Positions 18,121 to 25,961 of a DNA stretch of 64,000 bases are shown one piece after another. The stretch lies in NCBI GenBank assembly GCA_002285055.1, contig NQYJ01000002.1, forward strand, positions 186,001 to 250,000, in the 5' to 3' direction. The position numbers and the translations under genes are program-made. The notes beneath the pieces are model-generated. The model did not search any database. It was not told the origin of the DNA and worked only from the letters and a program-made list of their open reading frames with translations. Source of the stretch: Candidatus Izimoplasma sp. ZiA1 (GTDB lineage Bacteria; Bacillota_I; Bacilli_A; Izemoplasmatales; Izemoplasmataceae). How positions within the stretch are numbered: position 1 is the stretch's first letter; the number at the start of each line of letters is the position of its first letter.

Positions 18121-18435
18121 ATGAACCCACAATTTAAAAAAGGAATAGTTGACATAGTTATCTTAAATTGCTTATATCAAAAAGATTCATATGGTTATGA
18201 ACTAGTAAAAACAATCAGTGAGTTTGTGAATGTAAAGGAATCTACTATATATACAAGTTTAAGAAAACTGACGAACTTAGAGTTTTTAAGTACTTATGAT
18301 AAAGAATCAACGGATGGACCGAAAAGAAAATACTATAAGGTAACTACAAGCGGCATTGATAAACTGATTTTATTGAAAGATGATTGGAATAATTTTAAAA
18401 CAAATATTGATTATCTATTGGAGGGTAAAAAATGA
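18121..18435 (+). CDS. PadR family transcriptional regulator
   Basis: A 104-residue PadR winged-helix protein: GIVDIVILNCLYQKDSYGYELVKTISEFVNVKESTIYTSLRKL followed by the DGPKRKYYKVTTSG wing. It has the usual small-subfamily length with one C-terminal helix for dimerisation. The stop overlaps the start of the next gene by four bases (ATGA). PadR plus a HAAS/DUF1700 protein is a common Firmicutes pair, often linked to envelope stress or antimicrobial response. It probably binds the AAGTAGT repeats directly upstream. Confidence 0.92.
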   Translation: MNPQFKKGIVDIVILNCLYQKDSYGYELVKTISEFVNVKESTIYTSLRKLTNLEFLSTYDKESTDGPKRKYYKVTTSGIDKLILLKDDWNNFKTNIDYLLEGKK

Positions 18436-18995
18436 GTAAACTTGAATTTATTAATGAACTAAAAAACGGCTTAGGAAAACTTAGTAAAGTTGATAAAGAC
18501 TCACTTATAAAAGAATATGAGGAGTACTTTGAAATTAAAGCATCAGAGGGTTTATCTGAAGAGGAGATATTGGCTGATTTAGAAGATCCAAAAGATATCA
18601 TTAAGTATGCTACAGAAGAGCTTATTGAGTTTGCTGATAAAACAAAAAAGAAAAAAGGGCTAATGGATTTTTTTATCGATATGTTAGTGAATACAGCCAT
18701 CGAAAAAACTGGAATCAAATTTGAAGAAAAAGAAAATAATATAAAAGTAATGACTCTAAATTTAAAAGGGATTGAGGATGCTAATATTTTTATTGACACA
18801 AGGAATGTAAATTTGGATGTAAAGTATCATGAACTAAACAATATAATAGTTGAGTTTGACAATAATTCTTGGGTTAATGTAAGCAAAGATTCATCAAATA
18901 AGGAAATTAATATTAAATTAAGAAATAAAGGATTAATCATTGATTCAAATGTTACAATTTATATGAAAAATGGAAAAAACTACGAGTTATCGTAG
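18432..18995 (+). CDS. HAAS (DUF1700-like) domain protein
   Basis: A 187-residue protein. Residues 1-70 (KLEFINELKNGLGKLSKVDKDSLIKEYEEYFEIKASEGLSEEEILADLEDPKDI) are the helical HAAS domain that usually partners PadR regulators. Residues about 105-187 form a short beta-rich tail resembling part of a DUF4097 adhesin-like domain. Unlike many DUF1700 proteins, there is no obvious membrane helix. It may sense and modulate PadR; that is inference from the pairing. Its TAG stop lies inside the terminator stem. Confidence 0.78.
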   Translation: MSKLEFINELKNGLGKLSKVDKDSLIKEYEEYFEIKASEGLSEEEILADLEDPKDIIKYATEELIEFADKTKKKKGLMDFFIDMLVNTAIEKTGIKFEEKENNIKVMTLNLKGIEDANIFIDTRNVNLDVKYHELNNIIVEFDNNSWVNVSKDSSNKEINIKLRNKGLIIDSNVTIYMKNGKNYELS

Positions 18996-19004
18996 TTTTT
19001 TTTT
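18974..19004 (+). terminator. Rho-independent terminator of the PadR-HAAS operon
   Basis: AAAACTACGA / TCGTAGTTTT stem, GTTA loop, T-run; includes the end of the coding region. Confidence 0.88.
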
Positions 19005-19118
19005 ATTATCACTACTTTTTTGTTATAATAGATAATAAGATGCTAGTTCTTTAGTAATTTTTCATGTGTATTTTTTTTGCTTTCAAGAATTACAAATCAG
19101 ATTTAAGAGGTGTTAATA

Positions 19119-21053
19119 ATGAACAACATCAAAAATCATATTAAAGGAAATTGGAAAAAAATAATATATCTTACTATATTGTTTTTTATTGTTCTAATTT
19201 CGCAAAATATTATTAAGGAGTTAATAATATTTCAAAATGAGTTAGATGATTTTGAAAATGAGCTATATGATCGTGAGAAAGAAAATATTAAATTGAATGT
19301 TAATAATAGAATGATAGAAATTGAGAATAGCCTAAACAAATCACAATCGGTTTTAGAGACAGAAATATATGACAAAATATCTAATTTGGATTTTGCAATA
19401 TCTAATACTTTAAGTAATTTTAATTCGCCAACATCAAATGATATTTTAAGTATTATCCTATCTACTACAATTGTATTAAGTGAAAGTGATGCTAACTATG
19501 ATTATTATTTAATTGATACTTCTGGCAACCTTTATAATTATAACGAATTAGATGTAATTGTTTCTGAAAATATATATGAAGAAAAAGATTTCTTTAATAG
19601 GTTTTACATTAAAGAAATGATAACTAATGTTATTAACAATGAAGACGAAGACGTTTTTGTAACATATTATATTAGTAAAGAAGATGATACTGATAAAAAG
19701 CAATACACTTCATATGTTAAAAGAATTGAGGGTACAGATTATTTAATCTATACTGGAGCTTTTTTTGAGGATTTTACAAAAGCAATAGAAGAGGAGTTAG
19801 TGAACTCATTTACTACTTACTATAAGGATACGGATGATTATGTTTATATCCTTGATGGAAGTGGGAACGTAATATATCATAAAAATGAGGAATATATTGG
19901 ACAAAAGTATAATGATATTTTGGATACAGTTTGGACAAATGCTTTAGATTATATTGTAGATTATCTAGAAGTTAGTGAAAGTGGGTTTGTTTCATATTCA
20001 TTTTATGAAAACTCAACGAGCGGAAGTGTGGTAAAAAGAACTGCATATATTGAACACCTAGATGAATGGGATTATATAATTGGATCGTCATTCAATCATA
20101 ATATCTATAACAGTATTCTTGATGAATATAAAACACAAAGTTATACAAGTTCTTTTATATATAATGGGGCCTTCGTTGTTGTTTTAATCCTTCTTGCATA
20201 TACGATATTTAAGTATGTTTCAAAAAATGTTAATAATTCATTTAGAATTTTTTCAGAAGAGGAGACTTTGTATCGTAAGTTTGCTGATAGTGTCAGTGAA
20301 ATTATCTTAATAACTGACCCCTCTGGAACTATCCTTTATGGTAATGCGAATAGCGGAGTTGTTTTTGGAAGAAGAAAAACAGATGGAATCTCCACTAATA
20401 TAAATCAAATTTTAGGAGATGAAGAAGGTTTTTCAGTTTTACGAGGAACAGATCGTGATTATTTTGTTAAGTTTAGGAGAGAAGACATTGTTTATGATTC
20501 TAAAAATTGCGAACTATATTTTATAACAGATGTAACAGATGATGTTAAAGCAGAAAAAGAACTACAGCTGCTAATTCTTAATGATGAGTTAACAAAACTT
20601 GGAAATAGAAGAAAATTAACAAAAGATTTTAACATGATTGTGAATCCATATGTTAGAGATGGTAATACAGCATACTTTGTAATGCTAGATTTGGACAACT
20701 TTAAAAATGTAAATGATAAGTATGGTCATATTTATGGAGATGAAGTTTTAAGAATTATAGGTGGTTATCTAAATCGAATAGCAAATAAGAATGTTTTTGT
20801 TTATCGAGTAAGTGGTGATGAATTTAGTGTTATATTTATTAATCACTCTGAACATGAAGTATTTAAAATTTTACATAATTTAAATCAAAATATATCAAAG
20901 CATAACTGGGAAAACGACATTGAAATTAGTTATAGTGGTGGAGTATCTACTATGAAGTCTACTGATAAATATCGTAGACTTAATGATTATGTTGAACAAG
21001 CAGATAAAAAACTATATAGTGCAAAAATGAGTGGAAAAATGAAGGTAAATTAA
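19119..21053 (+). CDS. dCache-PAS-GGDEF membrane diguanylate cyclase (SGDEF variant)
   Basis: A 644-residue sensor: N-terminal membrane helix (about 15-35), an extracellular double-Cache-like region (about 40-340), a second membrane helix (about 345-367), a PAS-like segment (about 385-475) and a GGDEF domain. The signature reads SGDEF (565-569) in place of GGDEF; Asp and Glu needed for metal and catalysis remain, so activity is plausible but not certain. No RxxD inhibitory site precedes it. Cache domains bind small ligands such as amino or organic acids. A GTG at 19110 lies in the AGAGGTG ribosome site, so ATG 19119 is used. It is followed after 11 bp by the tocopherol-cyclase-like gene, probably in one operon. 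Confidence 0.88.
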   Translation: MNNIKNHIKGNWKKIIYLTILFFIVLISQNIIKELIIFQNELDDFENELYDREKENIKLNVNNRMIEIENSLNKSQSVLETEIYDKISNLDFAISNTLSNFNSPTSNDILSIILSTTIVLSESDANYDYYLIDTSGNLYNYNELDVIVSENIYEEKDFFNRFYIKEMITNVINNEDEDVFVTYYISKEDDTDKKQYTSYVKRIEGTDYLIYTGAFFEDFTKAIEEELVNSFTTYYKDTDDYVYILDGSGNVIYHKNEEYIGQKYNDILDTVWTNALDYIVDYLEVSESGFVSYSFYENSTSGSVVKRTAYIEHLDEWDYIIGSSFNHNIYNSILDEYKTQSYTSSFIYNGAFVVVLILLAYTIFKYVSKNVNNSFRIFSEEETLYRKFADSVSEIILITDPSGTILYGNANSGVVFGRRKTDGISTNINQILGDEEGFSVLRGTDRDYFVKFRREDIVYDSKNCELYFITDVTDDVKAEKELQLLILNDELTKLGNRRKLTKDFNMIVNPYVRDGNTAYFVMLDLDNFKNVNDKYGHIYGDEVLRIIGGYLNRIANKNVFVYRVSGDEFSVIFINHSEHEVFKILHNLNQNISKHNWENDIEISYSGGVSTMKSTDKYRRLNDYVEQADKKLYSAKMSGKMKVN

Positions 21054-21064
21054 GGGGATTGATT

Positions 21065-21973
21065 ATGAATCTATTTAATTATGAGAATAAGAGAGAAGTA
21101 AATTACTTTGAAGGATGGTACTTAAGATTAACAGATTTAAATAATGATATTAATATAGCTGTTATTTTTGCAGTAACAAAATATCAAGCTGATCAACATT
21201 CGTTTATCCAGGTGCTTGATAGTATAAACAAAAAAACATATTACTATCGATTTTCTATAGAAGATTTTTTAAGTGAAAACAACCAAATTATTATCCAGGG
21301 TAATTTGATCTCACCTAATGCACTTAAATTAGAGACAACAGATTTTAAAATTGATGTTAAACTTACAAATCACACTTTTCTAAAACAAAAGAAAAATAAA
21401 TCAACAAGCGCTATGGGGTATCTTAAAAACTTTCCACTTCAATGTTTTCAAGATGTTATATTTTTAGATGCTTTGTTTGCAGGAAAAATTAAACTAAATA
21501 GTAAAACATATTTTGCAAGTGGTAAATCATATATGGAAAAAACATATGGGAATAAATTCCCTGAAAAATGGTTGTGGGTTCAATCAAACCATTCTTCAAG
21601 TGAAGCCAAGTTTACATTAGCTCTAGGAATAATTCCAGTTCTATTTCTTAAAATAAAAGGTTTCTTTTGTATTCTAAGGGTTGATGATGTTGAATATAAA
21701 TTTGCGATTTATAACTTTGCAAGAATCAAAGTCACAAAAGTTAGTAATGATTCCATAAAAGTCATTTTAAAAAAGGGCAAATATAAGATTGTTTTGTTAC
21801 TTGATTCACTTAATGCTCTGGAGTTACTTGGCCCAGCTTTAAATGGGAAAATGGGCTTAAAAGTTTTTGAAAGCGTATCAAGTAAGATGACATTAAAACT
21901 TTATAAAAAGAATAATTTAGTATTTAGTGAACAAACTAATAATGTTGGTTTTGAAAACATGTTTTTTAGATAG
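21065..21973 (+). CDS. Tocopherol cyclase-like (lipocalin-type) protein
   Basis: A 302-residue protein with the opening VNYFEGWYLRLTDLNNDINIAVIF and the central GKSYMEKTYGNKFPEKWLWVQSNHSS. These match the bacterial tocopherol-cyclase-like family (YFEGWYFK, then GYMEKDWGxxFPxxWxWxQSNHF). Plant relatives close the chromanol ring of tocopherol; bacterial members in organisms without tocopherol have no known substrate and are presumed to bind hydrophobic molecules. There is no signal peptide. ATG 21065 follows AAGGGGA. It shares a transcript with the dCache-GGDEF gene and ends in a terminator. Confidence 0.8.
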   Translation: MNLFNYENKREVNYFEGWYLRLTDLNNDINIAVIFAVTKYQADQHSFIQVLDSINKKTYYYRFSIEDFLSENNQIIIQGNLISPNALKLETTDFKIDVKLTNHTFLKQKKNKSTSAMGYLKNFPLQCFQDVIFLDALFAGKIKLNSKTYFASGKSYMEKTYGNKFPEKWLWVQSNHSSSEAKFTLALGIIPVLFLKIKGFFCILRVDDVEYKFAIYNFARIKVTKVSNDSIKVILKKGKYKIVLLLDSLNALELLGPALNGKMGLKVFESVSSKMTLKLYKKNNLVFSEQTNNVGFENMFFR

Positions 21974-21975
21974 AT

Positions 21976-22007
21976 AAAAAAAGGACACGTTTATTAATGT
22001 CCTTTTT
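21976..22007 (+). terminator. Rho-independent terminator
   Basis: AAAAAGGACA / TGTCCTTTTT stem with a 10-base loop. Confidence 0.88.
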
Positions 22008-22072
22008 ATAAATGTTGCTTTTTAAGTAGTATTTATCATTTATTTTGATAAAATATATATAGAGGTGATTTT

Positions 22073-22897
22073 ATGAAATATGTAACACTTAATAATGGTG
22101 TAAAAATGCCGATTTTAGGACTTGGTACATTTAGAAGTAAAGATGAGGATGCATATAATGCTACTCTACATGCATTAAAATGTGGATATCGTCATATTGA
22201 TACAGCTTGGATTTATGGAAACGAGAAAGCTGTGGGTAAAGCTATTAAAGATTCGGGTCTTAATCGTGAGGATTTATTTATTACAACAAAACTTTGGAAT
22301 ACACATCAAGGATATGAAAGTGCCCTTAAAGCAATGGAGGAATCGTTAGATAACTTGGGTCTTGACTATATTGATTTATACTTGATTCATTGGCATAAAA
22401 GTTATGAAAAATCTATAGAATCATATCGAGCTTTAGTAAAACTTTATAAAGACAAAAAAACTAGAGCAATTGGTGTAAGTAATTTTAATATTCATCACTT
22501 AATGAATATTGTAGACAATTTTGATATCGCACCAATGGTAAATCAAGTTGAGACTCATATTGAGCTTCAAAATCATATTCTTAATGACTATTGTACTGAA
22601 AACAAAATTCAATTAGAAGCATATGCACCATTAATGAGTCAGGATATTTCTAAACTGTTAAATAATGAAGTGATGATAAAAATTGCGGCGAAACATAAAA
22701 AAAGTGTTCCGCAAATTGCGATTAAATGGTTAATTGAAAGAAATATTGTTGTTATACCTAAGTCTATTAACAACTCTAGAATTGAGTCTAATTTTGATGT
22801 TTTTGATTTTAATCTTTCAGAGGAAGATATGTTGGAAATTAGAAAGCTCAACAAAGGAAATAAAATTTTTCCAGAGTTCGATAATGTCGAGTTTTAA
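22073..22897 (+). CDS. Aldo/keto reductase
   Basis: A 274-residue NADPH-dependent reductase with the full catalytic tetrad: Asp43 and Tyr48 (HIDTAWIYGNE), Lys73 (TTKLW) and His106 (YLIHWH). The NADP-binding end is seen in IPKSINNSRIESN. It is close to the prostaglandin-F-synthase/2,5-diketogluconate reductase type (AKR5) common in Firmicutes and would reduce small aldehydes or ketones. Start ATG 22073 follows AGAGGTG. A single gene, converging on lactate dehydrogenase with a shared bidirectional terminator. Confidence 0.93.
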   Translation: MKYVTLNNGVKMPILGLGTFRSKDEDAYNATLHALKCGYRHIDTAWIYGNEKAVGKAIKDSGLNREDLFITTKLWNTHQGYESALKAMEESLDNLGLDYIDLYLIHWHKSYEKSIESYRALVKLYKDKKTRAIGVSNFNIHHLMNIVDNFDIAPMVNQVETHIELQNHILNDYCTENKIQLEAYAPLMSQDISKLLNNEVMIKIAAKHKKSVPQIAIKWLIERNIVVIPKSINNSRIESNFDVFDFNLSEEDMLEIRKLNKGNKIFPEFDNVEF

Positions 22898-22910
22898 AAT
22901 TCTTTAAAAT

Positions 22911-22941
22911 AAAAAAAGACAAAATAATTTGTCTTTTTTTT
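22911..22941. terminator. Bidirectional Rho-independent terminator
   Basis: AAAAAAAGACAAA / TTTGTCTTTTTTT stem serves both the aldo/keto reductase (+) and lactate dehydrogenase (-) genes. Confidence 0.85.
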
Positions 22942-23884
22942 AATAGTTAATTTGGTTTAATGTAGATCTTAAAATATTTGCACTCTTATTGAGTTTAATT
23001 TTCTCTGTCATGTCTAACTCGAGCTTAACTACATGATGAACACCATCACGATTTAAAACAGCTGGTAGTCCAATATATACATCTTTTTCACATGGATATA
23101 AACCATCATTTAAAACGCTAATAGGTAAAATACGGTTTTCATTATTGAATATTGCTTGAGTTATTCTAACCAAGGCCATACCAATTCCATAATAAGTGGC
23201 ATTTTTTCTCTTGATTATTTCGTATGCTGCATCTCTAACTCTTTTATAAATTTTATCTAAATCTTCAAATTCAATTTCTTCCATATCGTTAACAACATCT
23301 TTCATTGGTTTAGCACCAACGTTAGCATTGCTCCAGCATACAAACTCACTATCACCATGTTCACCAAGGATGTAAGCATGAATGTTTCTTGGATCAATAT
23401 TTATGTAGTTGGATATTTCATATCTAAGTCTTGCACTATCTAAACTAGTACCAGAACCGATAACTCTTGATTTATCTAAGCCACTTTCTTTCCAAGCTAC
23501 ATATGCCAAAACATCTACCGGATTAGAAGCAACTAGGATAATCCCATCAAACTTATGTTTCATTATATTTTTAACTACTGATTTCATTATACTTGCATTT
23601 CTATTTAGTAACTCAATACGAGTTTCGCCTTCTTTTTGGTTTACTCCAGCTGTAATAACAACTAAATGAGCATCTTCCACCTCTTTATAATCTCCAGCTT
23701 TAATTTTCATTTTACGCGGAGCAAAAGCTAAACCATGGTTTAAATCCATTGCTTCTCCAACTGCTTTTTCATTATTTACATCTATAAGTACCAATTCCTC
23801 GCATCCACCTTGATTAACAAGCGCGTATGCATAACTCATTCCTACAAATCCAGTTCCTATAATTACAACTTTACTTTTTTGCAT
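22940..23884 (-). CDS. ldh: L-lactate dehydrogenase
   Basis: A 314-residue NAD-dependent enzyme that reduces pyruvate to L-lactate, regenerating NAD+ in fermentation. Visible: Rossmann VVIIGTGFVGMSYAYAL, catalytic His176 (GEHGDSE), Asp149 and substrate Arg152 (SLDSARLR), and mobile-loop Arg89. Gln83 in the loop (VNQKEGETR) marks lactate rather than malate specificity, where Arg would stand. The length is normal. GAGGTG precedes the start. It is transcribed alone and divergently from the membrane-protein gene at 24013. Confidence 0.95.
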   Translation of the reverse strand: MQKSKVVIIGTGFVGMSYAYALVNQGGCEELVLIDVNNEKAVGEAMDLNHGLAFAPRKMKIKAGDYKEVEDAHLVVITAGVNQKEGETRIELLNRNASIMKSVVKNIMKHKFDGIILVASNPVDVLAYVAWKESGLDKSRVIGSGTSLDSARLRYEISNYINIDPRNIHAYILGEHGDSEFVCWSNANVGAKPMKDVVNDMEEIEFEDLDKIYKRVRDAAYEIIKRKNATYYGIGMALVRITQAIFNNENRILPISVLNDGLYPCEKDVYIGLPAVLNRDGVHHVVKLELDMTEKIKLNKSANILRSTLNQINY

Positions 23885-24012
23885 ATAGTATCACCTCAAT
23901 GGTATAATAACATTAAGATTATAAATTTTATAACAAAACACTCAAGTTTATATGATTTATAAATAAAGAATAAATGTAAGAGTTATTATTACGAATAAGA
24001 AGGAGATTATAT

Positions 24013-24996
24013 ATGAAAAAGCAAACAAGAGTACTATTTGTAAGCATTATTGTAGCTTTAGTTATGACAGTTGCTATTATCTTTATTCCTAATTCTATTG
24101 AAAACTATTATCATTTGCCAGATCAAGGAGCATCATGGTATTACTGGAAATTTCCTGAGCCTGATATGGCTGCTAGAATATCAGCTTGGAGCTTGTTTAT
24201 TATTCATTTTCTCACAGTAGGGTTTGTTATGAATAAGCTGAAAGCTAATAGTAAGAGTAGTGAGTTATCAAAATATAATTATTATTTATTATTTGTTAAT
24301 TTATTTTTTATAGTGCTTCATTATTTACATACAATTATTTGGTATGATGCTCTAGCACAAGACACTCCAGTTTGGAGTTCACAAGGCAGTGTTATTGTAA
24401 TGTTAATTCTAATATTAATTATGGAAAATAGAAGAAGAGGCTTGTTTTTTGGGAAAAAAGTTGCTTTACCAAAAGAATCAGTTAACTTTATTTATAAGAA
24501 CCATAGTATATATATTGCTCTTGCTACTATATTCACTTTTTGGTTTCATCCAATGGAAAATACAATAGGTCATTTATTTGGGTTTTTCTATATCTATCTT
24601 TTATTTATACAAATGTCTTTTGCAAAAACAAGAATTCATAATAACTATCTATGGACTTTTGTTTTAGAAATTACTGTATTATTCCATGGTACTACAGTAG
24701 CAATAGCTACAAAGAATGCGCCTTTTTCAATGTTTTTCTTTGGTTTTGGAGCCGTTTTCTTTATAACACAGATTTATGGATTAAAATTAAATAAAAAAGC
24801 AATAAACTTTAGCCAATTAGGATTTATTGCTATTATATTATTATATTATTTAGGTGTGTTTGATGGTAGTGTCTCATTTAAAGATATTAATGAAGTCTTT
24901 AGAATACCAGTCATAGACTATGTCCTTGTATTTGTTTTTGTTTATGCAATCTATGTACCAATATTTATTAAGAAAAGACTTATTAAGAGAGGTTGA
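24013..24996 (+). CDS. Unrecognised polytopic membrane protein upstream of a PAS-GGDEF gene
   Basis: A 327-residue protein with about ten hydrophobic helices. I do not recognise the family. Several histidines and aromatic residues sit in or next to helices (FIVLHYLHTIIWYD, FWFHP, VLFHGTTVAIA), which could bind a cofactor or metal, but nothing proves it. AAGGAG precedes ATG 24013. The stop at 24996 is four bases before the start of the PAS-GGDEF gene, whose ribosome site lies inside this gene, so the two are coupled. A role as membrane sensor for that cyclase is a reasonable guess. Confidence 0.6.
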   Translation: MKKQTRVLFVSIIVALVMTVAIIFIPNSIENYYHLPDQGASWYYWKFPEPDMAARISAWSLFIIHFLTVGFVMNKLKANSKSSELSKYNYYLLFVNLFFIVLHYLHTIIWYDALAQDTPVWSSQGSVIVMLILILIMENRRRGLFFGKKVALPKESVNFIYKNHSIYIALATIFTFWFHPMENTIGHLFGFFYIYLLFIQMSFAKTRIHNNYLWTFVLEITVLFHGTTVAIATKNAPFSMFFFGFGAVFFITQIYGLKLNKKAINFSQLGFIAIILLYYLGVFDGSVSFKDINEVFRIPVIDYVLVFVFVYAIYVPIFIKKRLIKRG

Positions 24997-25000
24997 TAAT

Positions 25001-25897
25001 ATGCTAGATGATAATTATTATAAAATGTTAAATGAGTTTTACGAAGGAGTTTATGTAGTTGATAATAAAAGAAAAATATTGTTTTGGAATAAAGGTTCAG
25101 AGAGAATAACTGGATATACAAAAGAAGAGGTAACGAATTCTTTTTGTTTTAACAATATTTTAAATCACGTTGATCAAAATGGTAAGCATTTATGTCATGA
25201 TGGGTGTCCACTACAAGAAACAATAATGACTGGGAAAGTTATAGAAAACCGTGTATTTTTACATCATAAAAATGGTCACAGAGTTCCTGTTATGGTTAAG
25301 TCTATGCCAATATATGATGAAAGTAAAAATATAATTGCAGCAATTGAAATCTTTTCGGATACTGATTTTCAAAAAGATGCATTTGATGAGTCTCAAAGAC
25401 TAAAAAAATTGGTGTTACTAGATGAACTTACAAATTTACCAAATAGAAGGTACATTGAACAATACCTAAAATCCAAATATAACGAAGTTATATCATTTAA
25501 AAGTCAGTATGGTTTATTATTCTTTGATATTGATCATTTTAAACATGTGAATGACAATTACGGGCATCAAATTGGTGATGAAATCCTTAAAATGTTAGGT
25601 AATACTTTGAGGAAAAACACAAGAAGTTCAGATTTTGTTGGTAGGTATGGTGGTGAAGAATTTATTGCTGTTCTAGGTGTAACTGATGAAAGTGAGTTAG
25701 TCTATTTGGCTGAAAAACTAAGAAATCTAGTTAGAACATCAGCATACTCATTGGACAATAATAAAGCTTTGAAGGTTACAGTTTCAATTGGGGGAACTAT
25801 GATTGATGATAAACTAACGATTTCTGAGAACATCGAAAAAGCTGATAAAAATATGTACATTGCAAAGGAAAATGGAAGAGACCGAGTAAAGATATAA
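25001..25897 (+). CDS. PAS-GGDEF diguanylate cyclase with I-site
   Basis: A 298-residue soluble cyclase. A PAS domain (about 6-125) contains LNHVDQNGKHLCHDGCPL with Cys65 and Cys69, a Cys pair seen in other PAS-GGDEF proteins that could bind metal or sense redox. The GGDEF domain has an intact GGEEF (217-221) and an RxxD inhibitory site (Arg208-Asp211) exactly five residues before it, so product inhibition by c-di-GMP is expected. The frame is open farther upstream within the preceding gene, but ATG 25001 with GAGAGG just before it is the clear start. A terminator follows. Confidence 0.9.
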   Translation: MLDDNYYKMLNEFYEGVYVVDNKRKILFWNKGSERITGYTKEEVTNSFCFNNILNHVDQNGKHLCHDGCPLQETIMTGKVIENRVFLHHKNGHRVPVMVKSMPIYDESKNIIAAIEIFSDTDFQKDAFDESQRLKKLVLLDELTNLPNRRYIEQYLKSKYNEVISFKSQYGLLFFDIDHFKHVNDNYGHQIGDEILKMLGNTLRKNTRSSDFVGRYGGEEFIAVLGVTDESELVYLAEKLRNLVRTSAYSLDNNKALKVTVSIGGTMIDDKLTISENIEKADKNMYIAKENGRDRVKI

Positions 25898-25916
25898 GAG
25901 CATTAAGCTCTTTTTT
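25896..25916 (+). terminator. Rho-independent terminator
   Basis: AAGAGC / GCTCTT stem, ATTAA loop, T-run overlapping the stop codon. Confidence 0.82.
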
Positions 25917-25961
25917 CTTTAGGAAAAGATTTATAATATTTATAAAGAAAGAAGTGATAAC

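Noticed and set aside
19030..19118. A riboswitch (for example c-di-GMP type) in the leader of the dCache-GGDEF gene
   Set aside because: The roughly 85-base stretch after the -10 box shows no conserved riboswitch core or terminator hairpin.
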